Assembly (NCBI GenBank): GCA_022925895.1
Contig: JAKSYS010000072.1
Coordinates: 80,401 to 144,400 of the forward strand
From: Fragilaria crotonensis
Taxonomy: Eukaryota > Bacillariophyta > Fragilariophyceae > Fragilariales > Fragilariaceae
Direction: 5' to 3'
Length of the DNA stretch: 64,000 bases
Position 1 is the stretch's first letter; the number at the start of each line of letters is the position of its first letter. The notes beneath the pieces were generated by a model. The model did no database searches, was not told the origin of the DNA, and worked only from the letters and a program-made list of their open reading frames with translations. The translations under genes were made by a program, and so were the position numbers. Shown in pieces: positions 42,888 through 54,822 of the stretch.

Positions 42888-45569
42888 TTAACAATCATCA
42901 GGTAATCTCTCACTATCACCAGCTCTTTGGACCATTTTGTGATAGTATCCACTTGCGTTCTGCATCAGCGCCTCATGAGTACCTTGCTCGACCACTCTGC
43001 CGTCATGGATGTAGGCGATACAGTCCGCATGTCGCACGGTCCGCAGCCGGTGTGCCACCACAATGGTCGTCATGTCTTGGCTCGTGAGTCGGTCAAGAGC
43101 TTCTTGGACGACGGTTTCAGATTCGGCGTCAAGGGCGGAGGTAGCCTCATCGAGGAGTAGGATCGAAGGGTTCTTGACAATTGCTCGAGCAATAGCGATG
43201 CGTTGTTTCTGGCCTCTGTTTATTTGTTTGCGAGGAGACAGAAAATATGAACATCCACAGTCGACAACATCACACCTACAATGCACGATACCAGATGCAA
43301 ATTCAACTTACCCACTGAGAGCGACACCCCGCTCACCAACCTCAGTATTGTATCCGTCAGGGAATGACATCACGAAGGAGTGCGCGTTGGCCAGCTTCGC
43401 CGCGTCCATGGCATCCTCCAATGTTGCTCCAGGACAGCCATAGATAATGTTTTCAAGAATGGACCCTGTGAACAGAACGGGGTCTTGAGTCACAACGCCA
43501 ACATGCCGCCTATGTTCCTTGATGTCCAAAGATCGAAGGTCTTTGTCGTCGATGTAGATCAGTCCTGATTCAGGATCGTAAAATCTCTTGAGCAGAGAAA
43601 CAATCGTTGACTTTCCGCATCCGCTTGACCCAACCAGAGCCATGGTCGACCCAGCAGGAATAGTTAGATTCAGGTTTTTGAGAACTGAATGAGTAGGGCG
43701 AGTGGGATAGACAAAACAAATGTCTCGGAGTTGAACGCTGCTACGGCGTTGCGTCATCACGCCATGGTCATCAGCAGGGCAGTCGTCAGGTTGCTCGGAT
43801 GTCATGACAGTTGGGCTTCCAGTGCCCGGCGGTGGGGGATTCGATCCAGCAATTGAAACACCTTATCTCCCGCTCCTGAACTCTTGATCAATGACGAGTA
43901 GGAGTTAAACAGGTTCATCGTCTCGTTTTGAAGCTGTCCTTGGTACAGCATGAAGGCAAGGAGGATCTCACTGGTCAATCGACCCTCACGAATCAGTTCC
44001 ACACCAATCAGTAAGAGTGCTGACTGAACCACGGTGTTGATCAGGAAGGTGGACACTACCATGTAATATATTCCTGTCATCATCAATTGGAGTATGTTGA
44101 GACGGTAGTGTTCGTCTATCCTCTCGGAATACTTTCGAACCTCGGAATCTTCCGCAGCAAATGCAATAACGGTTCGGACACACGATAATGCTTCCTGAGC
44201 TGCTGAGTTGGCTTGCGCTAAGGCGTCTTGCACTTGCATAGCATTCTTTCTCAACCAATTGCCATACAGCTTGTTGACCACAGCAACAACTGGGACGATG
44301 GCAAGCGCACATCCGCCGAGCGTTGGACATCGCACTAACATGTATGTTGCGATGCCTGTGATTCGAACGACGGATTCAATGCTGAACCGAAAGAACCAAG
44401 TGAGATCTCCTGCCATTTCACCACAATCGGAAGTGAGGCGGGAGGAAAGATCTCCCGTCGTGTGACGATCGAAGAAACCAACGTCTTGGCGGAGAATAGC
44501 AGCGAGTAGATCGACGCGCACCCCTCGAACGATGCGTTCCTTGGCGAAGCCAAACAAAAAGACGCACCAAAAATCAAGAACTGCATCCACAGAACCCAGA
44601 ACGAAAAGGAGAAGGATGTCGGCCTTTGCTTGTCGAAAATCACCGCGTGACAGAGCTCCAAGGGTCGAACTGACAAAGTGTGGTATCGAAAGCGAAAAGG
44701 GGAGACGCACCAACAAGACAACACATCCCAAATACAGGTAGCCCATTTGCGGTGCTGCAAGCTTGATGAGACGCTTGGTGCCTTGAATTCGTGACTGGTC
44801 GTTGAGCTCGTCATGAGTTTCGGATTGTTGCACATCACCAGCTGCTTCCGAGGCGGGAACACTGTGATCACCTCTTGCACTTTCGTCTTCCGTCAACAAA
44901 GGCTCGAGTAGATCTTGTCGAGTGTCAATTTCGCTTCTAGAACAAAAAAAGGGACAACGCCAACACGTTCGAGGAGGCTGATCCCTATCGAAATCTTGAT
45001 TAGTGGACTTGACAGGCCAGAAAGACACCATCAATCCAATGCAGGAAAGGATCAGAGAAATGCCACCGACAACAAGGAGATATTCGCTCTGAGCGGTTTG
45101 ATCATCATGATCGTTGTCCGATGGAAGAAGCCGGACGTTGATCATACTGACGAGGACTAAGATTAGTCCTAGCATGGCATGAGAGCAGAGGGGAAGCACG
45201 ACAGTTGGTGATCGGTGCCGTCGAAGAACGACTTAAAGCGACCAGCAAAAGTGAGGTAAAGGATACCGACAGAAAGAGACCGCCGGTTATTCGAGCCATT
45301 GTCAGTTCAAGAGCGGTCGCGACGGCGACATCGTGACTGTGCAGGCCAATGCCAAAGACGAAGTCTGGAAATATGAACAGAGCTACTCCCACCGTACATG
45401 ACAGGAGTGACGTCAATAGGGATAGTGCTATAGCTAGCCATCGAATTGCTGGGTTGACTTCGGGATCAGACGGAGGCTCCATCGTCGGAGTGTCGGATTG
45501 CCTTGGTTTGATCGATGTTGGACAAGCAAGAATCGTTGCGTGACGACACAGCTGACATGTTTCAGACAT
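42888..45569 (-). CDS. TAP-like ABC exporter half-transporter, two frame breaks
   Basis: An ABCB-type half-transporter (TAP/TAPL-like), expected to dimerise. From the ATG at 45569, extra N-terminal helices come first. Then a frame from about 45225 to 43802 holds the six-helix domain ([45 protein letters not shown]). A frame from 43805 holds the ATPase: Walker [12 protein letters not shown] and Q-loop VTQDPVLF. A 96-bp GT-AG intron (43311-43216) splits LSGG/QKQR, and the last exon has Walker [12 protein letters not shown] and VVAHR. Breaks lie near 45200-45225 (+1) and 43802-43808 (one base missing). The second makes an ATGA overlap that imitates two genes. All ATPase motifs are intact. Substrate unknown. 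Confidence 0.85.
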
Positions 45570-45599
45570 TTTCGGCAAGATCACTGTATTTACCAGCTA

Positions 45600-45958
45600 C
45601 AGTATAGCGTAGTACTGGAATGCTAGTTCCTACTCCGTACATGTACGACGTATGATACTAGTATTCACGTGCATAATGTCATTATGTCGAAACGAAAGTA
45701 AGAACATGAACTGGAATGCTCCGTAGAACGGTACTTCGGAGTACGTGAACTCCGTCTACTGTAGCGTACCACCTTGTACCTGGTACCACCTACAGTCTCA
45801 CCGTCAAAGTGTACTGTTGTATATGCATACAGCGTCCAGGTGGGTTATTCTATGCAAAAAAAGCTTTCGAAGATTCGATTTTGCGCGCCAAAATACAGAA
45901 TTGTGTATAACTTTGCCACACGTCCCACGGTGATCCGGCGACAACACAACTCCTGACT
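45600..45958. other. Divergent promoter region
   Basis: About 360 bp between the ABC and RecQ genes; GTAC/GGTACC-rich, no gene seen. Confidence 0.5.
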
Positions 45959-48900
45959 ATGTTGTTGCGAAAGGTTCGTATTATACATTTAATCCTCTTG
46001 CCTTCGACCTTTATTACCTTTGCGCCGTCCTGTCACTGTTTTTTATTGCCCCGACAATCATCGATCATCATGGCAGACGAATTTGGCGACGACAACTTCT
46101 TGGACGATTTTGATGTTGACACTGCGGTCCTTCAGAAGCGAGAGTCGTTGAGCCCTGCAGCTCGCGGAGATCAAAATCCATACAAGAGACCCAAGCGTTC
46201 TCCTCTCCGTGCTTTACCTTTTAATAAGAGAATAACGGTGGGAACGAAGGTTGATTATCAACAAGAAATCGTTGCGTCTGAAGGGTCACAATTATACATT
46301 GACGAATACCGAGAGGATCCCCTGCCCCAACAGGTCTCTGTCAAGCCGTTGCTAACGAAGGCGTTGACACAGACGCTGCAAAAGTATTTTGGATACTCTA
46401 ATTTCCGTTCCGGTCAGTTGGAGGTCATTCAAGCGAGTCTGGCGCAACGCGATGTGGGCGTGTTTTGGGCCACAGGTTCTGGAAAATCACTTTGCTATCA
46501 AATTCCAGCCCTGCACACGGGACACATTGCGGTCGTCGTCTCGCCACTTATCTCGCTCATGGAAGATCAAGTGCACAAGCTTAACGGGTTGAGTGAACAG
46601 CCCCTGGCCACATTTTTGGGTACGGGGCAAGTCGATACATCCATGGAGGACCGTGCATTGGACGGACAATTTCCCCTTGTATACGTCACGCCGGAGAAGT
46701 TGTTGTCGTTGAACTTCCTCGACCGACTTGCGCACCTTCATAAGAACAAAAATCGTCTCTCTGTCATTGCAATTGACGAATCACATTGTGTCAGCGAATG
46801 GGGTCATGACTTTCGACCGGAGTATAGAAAGCTTCATTTGATTCGATCCCACAGTGGTTTGGACGACGTTCCGATCATGGCGCTGACAGCAACAGCGATC
46901 CCGCGCGTTCAACATGATATTGTCACAAATCTCGCACTTCGCGAGCCTCACATTGACCGACAGTCGTTTGATCGTGATAATTTACAGATTACTGTCCAAC
47001 GCAAGAAAACTGGAGGAATCGCAGCAAACATGCGACCTCTGTTATCAAAACTTGGGGATAAGGCCAGTACTATTATATACGTACCGACGCGGGACCAAGT
47101 TGAAGAAGTTTGCTCCTATTTACAACGAAATTTACAGGGCGTTCAGGTGGAAGCTTACCATGCTGGCATGCCACAGGACCAACGAACTCTGGCACACACG
47201 AACTTTCTCGTCGGCAAAACGAGCATTATTTGTGCTACTGTGGCGTTCGGTATGGGTATTGACAAGCCTGATACGAGGCGTGTTCTACATTATGGATCTC
47301 CCAAGACCATGGAGGAGTATTATCAGCAGATTGGACGTGCAGGTCGTGACGGACTCCCAGCAGAGTGTCTTTTGATAGTGAGTGACGGAGATTTTGATCG
47401 ATACCGCTCGGACTTCTACACGGGGAAGTTATCACAGAGGCTAAAGCTATCTTCGGAACGTCGCTGGATGCCCTTCGCAACTTTGCCATGGATTCTCAAA
47501 CGTGTCGTCGCAAGTCCTTGCTTACCTTTTTTGAAGAAATACCGAAATTTGGTGATCGATGCGGAACCTGCGACGTTTGCTTAACTCACAAGCAGCACCC
47601 TGACGACTTGGAGCGTGATCTCGGACCGATGGGAGCTCGTGTTATTTTGGAGGCGGTGCGCTCCTTGCGGGAGCAGGGTTTATCGGTGCTTGAGAAAGTT
47701 ATCGCTGGAAACACTGTTGAAGCCTATCGCTACTCACCAGGGACCAACGCGACCGAGGTTCAGAAGTGCATTCAAGACGCCAGGACTAATATGGAAAAGA
47801 AAAGGCCTATCTCTTATTTCCGAGAACTTCTAGCTCCCATGGTGACCAAGGGATATTTGCTTCAGAAAAGCAAGAACATCCAAGTTCCCGGCCAGACCTT
47901 TTCCAGATCGTACACCTTTATGAGGTTGCAGCCAAGGGTCGCGAGGTCTTGGCCGATCCCAGCATGCCAATCATGCTTCCGGTGCCTCAGTCTGTGCGTG
48001 ACATTGAGATTGAATTGGAAGAGAAACGCCAGAAGACGCTTGCATTGCTGGAAACATCAGGCGTTGACATCACGCTTATCCCCGAAAAGGAAGTCGAGCT
48101 TGGCGATGGCGATGTCATACGGGCATTCACGAAGTGGCATTCCTACCTCGACGGCCTGGTCAAGGCGGAAAGGCATGACCGTATTCAACAGTTGGAAGAC
48201 CTGCGACTTCGCATCGATGGCTGGCGTTTGGATACGGCATCCAAGTACCGTGTTGCCCCGGCCAGTGTCATTGCGGAACACATTGTGGTCTTGATTGCCT
48301 ACACGGTGGCCTCCATGAAACCCGGCCAGAAGGTGGAGAAGGAGGCGTTGGTCGGTGCTGGAGTGCGAAGCAGAGAGATTGACTCTCTTGTTGATACCCT
48401 GCACGAGTGGGTTGATGAGGTGCAGCCAGCTTCGGAATCGTCTACAGGAGCCTCAGCTTCGTCGGTGATTGTGTTCGACGATGCGCCGTTCACACCAGCC
48501 AAAGCATGGGAGTATTCTTCCTATAAACCAAAGAAAACAACGGGCATGGCAACGTGGGAGTCTTCGCACAGACGATTCCTCGCTGGTGAACACCCGCAGG
48601 CAATAGCAATGACGCCAGAGAATGGTCGTCCCATCCAGGTCGCCACAGTCATTTCCCATATTCTTCAAGGTTTGGAGCTTGGTTATCCCGTACCTCTGAA
48701 AAAGCTGGCTGCAGTGCTTCCAGCTCCAACCGAAGACGAATGGAACGAATTAGCTCGCGTTGAACAGCTCACATCCATGAGTGTGGTGGGCGATCCAGAT
48801 ACCTCTGGAGTTGATGGCGGCAAGTTTTTTAATGACCGAGTTCCTCCGCCCAATCATGGGAGATGCCTTTGTGGATGCGCCGTACAATTTGCGTTCGAGT

Positions 48901-48996
48901 CACGAAAAGGCCAAATTCGGGAAGTGGTGTGAAGCGTTGCGTTGGTATTGTGCACTTAAACGTGTCGGCTTTGAACCGACATTCACTGGTTCGTAG
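45959..48996 (+). CDS. RecQ-family DNA helicase, three frame breaks, possible plastid presequence
   Basis: A 3'-5' helicase for recombination and replication repair. Helicase motifs are in the first frame: FRSGQLEVIQA, WATGSGKSLCYQIPA, VVSPLISLMEDQ, IDESHCVSEWGHDFR, ALTATAIP, FGMGIDKPDTR and QQIGRAGRDG. The RecQ zinc Cys cluster (SQTCRRKSLL, GDRCGTCDVC) and helical C-terminus continue in other frames. Each junction lacks one base: ~47430-47437, ~47891-47895 and a T6 run at 48825-48830. The end is at 48996. The first ATG (45959) adds a hydrophobic signal ending CHC/FLLPR, like a plastid presequence; starting at 46070 instead gives an acidic nuclear-type N-terminus. An HRDC domain is not clearly seen. 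Confidence 0.85.
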
Positions 48997-49379
48997 GTAC
49001 TCCTGCCATTTCACCCATGCCAGAAAATTGCGCATTGTCAATTATCGAAATGGTCAGCGTCAAATCTATAAAGAGTTGCAGAGCGCTGGGGACGCCTACA
49101 TGTGTGCACCTCTTTCTTACTGCGAATGCGCTACGCATGAGGATTCGATATGGAGGAAGACCACGACGGTTGTCCTGCTGTCTACGCGCCTTCTATAGTT
49201 GAGACTCCTCACGAAAGCAAAGTAGCAGGTACCGCAACGTACGTATCTATCTCTGCGCAGCGCCAAGCGACTTGAATCGCATGTCGTGAAATTGTGTGAC
49301 AGTCCTTCGTCGTTTGCTCCTAGATTTTATGTTAGTCACTAAATCTGAAGTAGAAATGGTGTCTGCACCAAATTACAAT
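48997..49379. other. Convergent spacer
   Basis: About 380 bp between convergent 3' ends; nothing supported. Confidence 0.5.
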
Positions 49380-50413
49380 TTACACAGTGTATACTTGATC
49401 GAGATATTTAACAATTTCGGCTCCCTCGAACATCTCGATACCAGTATTCGGATCCACGAGGAACGGGACCTGAAATCTCCCAGTCTTCTCAATCATCTTA
49501 TTGCGATTCTCGGATCCTCGGGAACAGCTAACGAAAACGTGTGGCAAGCACAGAGTGGACAGTTTCTCACGAACCGGAGCCACAAAGGGCGAACATTCGT
49601 ATCCCCACAGCTCCAAAGGAATCATTTTGGTGTTGTCTGGTCGTGCATCTTCTTGGCGCCTTGCTCCTGGCATGTCTTGTAGGACAGCGGCGGCCACGGA
49701 TGTTCCGATGGAAAACCCCTCAAACGTGATTGGCCAGAGTGCTTTGCGGTCGAACGACTCTGCAGGCGGTCCATATGTTTCTAGCAAATACTCAATCTGA
49801 TCTCCGCTTTCAAACATTTCGACACCGGTGTTTGGATCTACAAGATATGGAACTGTCCTTCTTCCAGATCGATCAAAGAGCTCGTCTGCGAAACCTGCTC
49901 TAGCACCTGGGCATGGACGGTACTCCACCGTCAGGTCGAGCAAGTTGATCGTTTCACGAACTCGCTTGCAGAATGGCGACGCTGGATATTCGTACAGAAT
50001 AAGTGGTTTCTTAGGTCTTGGGGCGTCCTGTAGAACAGAGCTAGAGTCTCGGATACGAAGCGGTCCAAGAGCCAGTGCATATTTGCCATCGTCTGGTGCC
50101 AAAAGACTATCAATCTTCCACCCGAGGACGAAGACTCCGTGGCAAGTCTGACAACAAGAGCCACACCTGCCTTCAAGGCTTGTCCCAAATCAGCCGATTC
50201 CGTCAATGTCAAAGGTTGAGGCTCAGGTGGCACGAAATCCTTCGGTGCGGAAACTTTGGGTGTTTGCTTAAACACTTGCAGGTTATCTAACAATCCCATC
50301 TTGAGCGCCGACGCAGTCGATCGCTGCTTCCCAGTGTGAAGATGGGGCGAAAAGGACAAGGCTGGAGCTAGCAACAGCAGCACGGGCATCGTGCAAAATC
50401 GAAGTACCCACAT
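49380..50413 (-). CDS. Plastid-targeted protein with tandem GST N-terminal (thioredoxin-like) domains, one frame break
   Basis: The N-terminus MWVLRFCTMPVLLLLAPALS/FSPHL is a signal peptide plus Phe, the diatom plastid motif. After ~110 residues the frame slips by one missing base near 50138-50142 (CCACGGA) and continues to 49380. The body holds two thioredoxin-fold GST-N domains. The first has LYEYPASPFCKRVRE and VPYLVDPNTGVEMFES. The second has LWGYECSPFVAPVRE and VPFLVDPNTGIEMFEG. Only the first keeps the CxxR-like SPFCKR site; the second has SPFVAPVR, so its Cys is displaced. No helical GST C-domain is present. A redox or glutathione-related role is inferred. Confidence 0.8.
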
Positions 50414-51052
50414 CGTTTACAGAAAGCCTCTACCACGTGAGACGCTCAAAGATAATGGTACAATAGACTTTCGATTAGATATCGACAGCTCATCTTCTTG
50501 GCGCATCCGATGCCTCACTCGTACAGATTTGACACAAACAAACACGTCGAATTGCTGACTCACACTGAAACTCGAAAACTGATGACATTTGCAGGGGTTA
50601 GGGTCTTGAGTCGTGAGTGCGGGTCACTCGCAACTCACAACACGTTTCCGATATAAGAGTGGAGGGATGCATGGACTCGTCCAGCGTACTTGTATTGTAG
50701 ACAGTGCATAGCGCATAGTATATCGGAGCGATCGGAGTACGAGTATGTCAATGTCATACCGTCATACCTGGCACAAGTCATACAGCGTAAGGCCTGTACT
50801 GGAGTACCAGGTATCCCATAGTTCACGGAGTATGCATGAACGTGGACTGACATGTGGAGGACGAGTACAAGCGTTCTACACAGTGGCACAGTATCGCCAT
50901 AACCTGCCCGTCCTTCCCCTCCCAGTTCCCAGAGCCAACGATTCTGAAATATGTTCTCCGGTTTTTAAAGGTTCTGTAGGGCAGATACAACATGCAACAC
51001 ATCTGCACACCAATCTCCCCAATTCATCTGAATCGACGACAAGGAGTCCAAG
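50414..51052. other. Divergent promoter region
   Basis: About 640 bp; GTAC/GTATAC patches around 50700-50830. No gene supported. Confidence 0.5.
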
Positions 51053-53896
51053 ATGGTAGTCACGAAAACAACTCGCATTGGCGGTCCAATGCTGGGCCAT
51101 CGCACGGTATACTCAAGACGCCAGAAAGACTTTGATCCCCTCTCATGGGGAGTGATGGAACCTCTGATTACCTCCGGGGACGAACAATTCATCCTTTTAC
51201 CGAATCGTCACTTTGTCGGTGTCGTTGCCTATGCGACGGGCAAGAAAGTTGCGTCGTTGGTACCATTGATGGAGGGGGAGACGGGAGAAGTCATCATTGA
51301 GAGTGCCACTCTGGCGAGATATCCGAGGCAACGCCAAAATCTAGAAGTTGTACTAGGGAATAACCTTGCCGACGACGAGGTCCATGCCAGATTCGAGGAG
51401 GTCCTCCTTGTAGGTTGCGGTGACGGTACTGTGCGAGAGTTTCTCTTGGCCAGTATCGTTAGTGCGAAGAATAAGTCCACTGGGAAGAGTTGTGGACGCT
51501 ACTTCCTCCCTGGAAAGTGTATTGGACCAAGACGAGTGATCGACATTACTCGTACACAGGCAATCAAGCATTTGTCGGCGCCATCTTTGGAAACAATCGG
51601 CGGGGTTGTGCTCTATGCCATTGTCGAGACACATGCGGATGGTGCCACTGTCCATCAGAAGTTATGCCGCGTCGTCCTGCCTCCCTTTGACAACAAAGCG
51701 GCGTTGAAATCCAACTTATCTGAGCAGGTCGAGATTGTGGAAAAGTACAAATGTCAAGTCGGTAGGAACGAGAAGAAAAAGAAATTCGAGAATTCGATTC
51801 CATTTCGTCTCTTGATGATCACGAAGAAGGCAAAGAAAGGATTTGCTGCCGACGATGATCCAGATCGTGATATTTTGATTGTCGTGGCTAGAGCCAATGG
51901 GCTCAGGGTTTACCACGAGCGCCTTGTTGTAAACGACAATACCATAACAGCGGCGAGGTCGAAAGCTTTGATCTTCGACACACCTTCACCATTGTCAGCG
52001 GTAACAGTCTCACCTAACGGAAATGACATCGCTTGTGGATTCTGGGAAGGGGAAATGAGTATTCTCAACAATGCCTTTCCGGCTGTGGTCGACTACTTCG
52101 CAAAACTTGAACGAGGGGAACAAACCAAGCACCCGAGTCACACAATCTTAGTTCGAAAGATGCATTGGCACGCTCATCCAGTGACAACACTCTCCTACCA
52201 GCAAACTGATAGCTCCGATCCCCTGCTCTACAGTGCTGGAGAAGAGTCAGTCCTTGTTGTATGGCAACTTGCGCGAGGTACTTCAAAACCTGCCGATACT
52301 CTGCCTCGTCTGGCGAAAGGGGGAGTGGCACATATTTTGGCAGCCGGCGAGAGCACAACCCCAGGTATTCTAGTGTTCTGCGAAGACAACTCCTTGCAAC
52401 TCTTCCAGTCACACAATCTCAAGCCAGTGTGGAAGCTGCAAGGTCTCGCGCCTTGTACGCCTAGCACGATGATCCGCAGGGACGGCAACTCGCTTCTCAT
52501 GTCAGGTTTGTCTGGGGCCACTGGATATCTTAATTGGTTCAATCCTCGATCGCACTCTGTTGAGTCGCTGTTGGAAGTTGTACCTTTCAACCGGGTGTCG
52601 AGAACCGAAGATGGTGACGCGCAAATGCCTCCTCCGACAATCACTCATACGGCCTTCAGTGATGACATGACACAAATGGTTACAGTGGAGACCGTTCCAA
52701 CTGAAAACCCAGCCATCGGTAGGGCGCATTCAATAAAGTATGGTACAAGGATAGGTGTTGTTACGACCATCAAGTTTTGGGCGAAAACACCTAGGAGCAC
52801 AAAAGACCCAGCGAAGCCATACTTCATCACTGCGTCTATGACTTTTCCTCATGGTGAGCGACACAGGATATCTGCTGTTGCCATGTCGAGGAACGGGCAG
52901 TATGTATGCACTGTCAGCAACGACGAGAAAGCCTTTCGCTTGTGGCGACAGACTCTAGAAGTCGACGAAGAAGACTCAAGTCGCCGGCGCCCCGTCTGGA
53001 TCTGTCAATACAAAGTATCTAGTCCGGCTGGGTACGCTAACTTTGACACTCCCTCGCAGGGTGTCGATTTTTCATCCGACGGATCAACTCTGTGCATTGC
53101 TTATGGTACCACGATGACACTCTGGGATCATCAAGAAGCGACTCTTTTGAATTCGTTGCGCAACATTGACAACGAACCGATCGAACAGGTGCAATTTGTC
53201 AATACAGATTTGGTTCACGATTCACTCTTATCGCGATCAAAGGCTGGGGTCAAACTGCAATCCCCCTACGGGGAAAAGAGCAAGAATGGTTGGTCGGCAT
53301 GCGTGCCCAACGATGGCACTGCCATTATTACTGACGCGCAGGCAATTAACGGCGAACAAATCAGCATTACCATCTACTTTCCAAAGGAGCGAATGAGCAA
53401 AATTCTCTTCGTGAATACCATAACCGGGGAGCCTAGATCGAAGGGATCAGAAGTCGAGGTTCCATTCAAGGTTCAGGGCGTCGTCCTTGCAGGTCCTCGC
53501 TTCGAGCGCAAGGCAGGCTTCCGTAAGCTTGGAGAGGATACAGTGACGAATGACGAGCCTCCAATTTGTGTGTTTGTCATGTCGGTTGCAGGGGAGCTCT
53601 TTCTGATTCAGGAGGAAGGCGACCAGTTTTCTCTGTTCAATTCTACGTTGAATCCAACCTTTAAGATCAAGAATGCCCTTCCTAGGATTCACATGCCGCC
53701 TAGCAGGAAGCGTTCTGCAGAGGCTGACGGGAATGAGGACGACGAGCCGCCAACCAAGAAGGCTGCCATAACCTCTTTTATTGGCGAAGACGAGACTGCA
53801 CCGATCGCCACGTCGGAATTGCCGTTCATTTCTGGGAATTTCTTGCGTGCGTTTGTGGGACGCAATCTGGCGAAGCGCGAAGAGGAATACGAGTAA
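51053..53896 (+). CDS. UTP17: WDR75/UTP17 small-subunit processome WD40 protein
   Basis: A t-UTP component of the nucleolar U3 complex, needed for pre-18S rRNA transcription and processing. It is an intact, intronless frame of 947 residues. Tandem propellers are suggested by DGTVREFLL, LSAVTVSPNGNDIACGFWEGEM, MHWHAHPVTTLSY, LLYSAGEESVLVVWQL, NGQYVCTVSNDEKAFRLWR and VDFSSDGSTLCIAYGTTMTLWD. The HWH..PVT.L plus SAGEE.VLVVWQ segment is the most family-specific. The C-terminus is charged with a nuclear-type basic patch (PPSRKRSAEAD ... EPPTKKAA). The start ATG at 51053 follows CCAAG. Confidence 0.85.
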   Translation: MVVTKTTRIGGPMLGHRTVYSRRQKDFDPLSWGVMEPLITSGDEQFILLPNRHFVGVVAYATGKKVASLVPLMEGETGEVIIESATLARYPRQRQNLEVVLGNNLADDEVHARFEEVLLVGCGDGTVREFLLASIVSAKNKSTGKSCGRYFLPGKCIGPRRVIDITRTQAIKHLSAPSLETIGGVVLYAIVETHADGATVHQKLCRVVLPPFDNKAALKSNLSEQVEIVEKYKCQVGRNEKKKKFENSIPFRLLMITKKAKKGFAADDDPDRDILIVVARANGLRVYHERLVVNDNTITAARSKALIFDTPSPLSAVTVSPNGNDIACGFWEGEMSILNNAFPAVVDYFAKLERGEQTKHPSHTILVRKMHWHAHPVTTLSYQQTDSSDPLLYSAGEESVLVVWQLARGTSKPADTLPRLAKGGVAHILAAGESTTPGILVFCEDNSLQLFQSHNLKPVWKLQGLAPCTPSTMIRRDGNSLLMSGLSGATGYLNWFNPRSHSVESLLEVVPFNRVSRTEDGDAQMPPPTITHTAFSDDMTQMVTVETVPTENPAIGRAHSIKYGTRIGVVTTIKFWAKTPRSTKDPAKPYFITASMTFPHGERHRISAVAMSRNGQYVCTVSNDEKAFRLWRQTLEVDEEDSSRRRPVWICQYKVSSPAGYANFDTPSQGVDFSSDGSTLCIAYGTTMTLWDHQEATLLNSLRNIDNEPIEQVQFVNTDLVHDSLLSRSKAGVKLQSPYGEKSKNGWSACVPNDGTAIITDAQAINGEQISITIYFPKERMSKILFVNTITGEPRSKGSEVEVPFKVQGVVLAGPRFERKAGFRKLGEDTVTNDEPPICVFVMSVAGELFLIQEEGDQFSLFNSTLNPTFKIKNALPRIHMPPSRKRSAEADGNEDDEPPTKKAAITSFIGEDETAPIATSELPFISGNFLRAFVGRNLAKREEEYE

Positions 53897-53949
53897 TAGT
53901 ATTACAGAACGATGGTTGCTGCTGTTAAGTATTTTGATTCGATCATTGT

Positions 53950-54822
53950 CTACACTTGGACCTTGTCAATGAAGTTGCAAATTCTAGTGTTTTCCATCAC
54001 TTCAAGCAAGTCTTCATCCACGTGGCTGCAAAGAGCGTGGTTAGGAGGTGGCGCGGCGACCGTGTCTTTGCCCGCGATGAGATGTGCCGACTCCACTACC
54101 GATGGATCAAGGAAAGGTTTCACCATTTCCCAGATCCAGAGTGCTGGCCTGGGAAGTGGATATAGGAAGAGCTTGTCTAGACGCTCTGGGTAATGCTGAT
54201 GCAATAAGTTCCCGACCGCCTTGATGAAAGGCATCATGTTATACGCTGGTGGGTTCGCCCAACCCTTACCAGGACGGACATCCAACATCACGAAGAATAG
54301 GTCTAACTTGTTTCGGTCCTGTTTGTGGTCAAGGTATAGGGACAACGCGAGGGCGTAGGTTTCAGCTGATGCGAGCTTCTTATTGATACGAGCTGGCATG
54401 ACGTGAAGAAGACGGCGCCCGCTTTTGCTTGTCATTGGCAAGCCTTTCTCATCCGTGTATGCGAACACAATCTGAGGTAGTGCGAACGAACTCAGTGACT
54501 TTGTCGAGTCAGAAGGCGATGACTTTTTCTTCAGGCTTTCTTTGCCCAGTTTTTCAATGTGCTCCACGGCTTTCTTGCAGGAAAGTAGCCAATCTTGCTC
54601 GTCACTGCTTTGTCCCAAACGGGTATCTGCGTACTCCGGGAGATCGAGCCCGTGCAACTCTCGCCAGTCATAGTACGCCTGGAGCTTGACGGTAGCCCCG
54701 GTTACGCTTCCTTTACAAGCCCTTAAGAAGCGCAGCCTTTCAGAATATGGTGAGTTGGGGAATTTTTCCTCTAATGCAGCCACCCGTTGGTCCTCTGTCA
54801 GCTGTACATCATCGTCCGACAT
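53950..54822 (-). CDS. CRAL-TRIO (Sec14-like) lipid-binding protein
   Basis: 290 residues from the ATG at 54822. A helical CRAL-TRIO-N part (ERLRFLRACKGSVTGATVKLQAYYDWR) precedes the lipid-binding lobe (IVFAYTDEKGLPM, LDLFFVMLDVRPGKGW, FIKAVGNLLHQHYPERLDKLFLYPLP, MVKPFLDP). Relatives carry phosphatidylinositol, tocopherol or similar lipids between membranes; the ligand here cannot be read. The open frame extends upstream to 55119 but lacks conserved sequence, and the acidic MSDDD start fits better. No introns. It converges with UTP17, with only ~50 bp between stops. Confidence 0.8.
   Translation of the reverse strand: MSDDDVQLTEDQRVAALEEKFPNSPYSERLRFLRACKGSVTGATVKLQAYYDWRELHGLDLPEYADTRLGQSSDEQDWLLSCKKAVEHIEKLGKESLKKKSSPSDSTKSLSSFALPQIVFAYTDEKGLPMTSKSGRRLLHVMPARINKKLASAETYALALSLYLDHKQDRNKLDLFFVMLDVRPGKGWANPPAYNMMPFIKAVGNLLHQHYPERLDKLFLYPLPRPALWIWEMVKPFLDPSVVESAHLIAGKDTVAAPPPNHALCSHVDEDLLEVMENTRICNFIDKVQV

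Noticed and set aside
43802-43808. Two overlapping ABC genes (ATGA stop/start, operon-like)
   Set aside because: Neighbouring introns and eukaryotic gene style, and the continuity of the exporter fold, point to one gene with a missing base.
45180-45230. 46-nt intron joining the ABC N-terminal helices
   Set aside because: Too short and with a poor donor (GTCGTG); a +1 indel is simpler, though not excluded.
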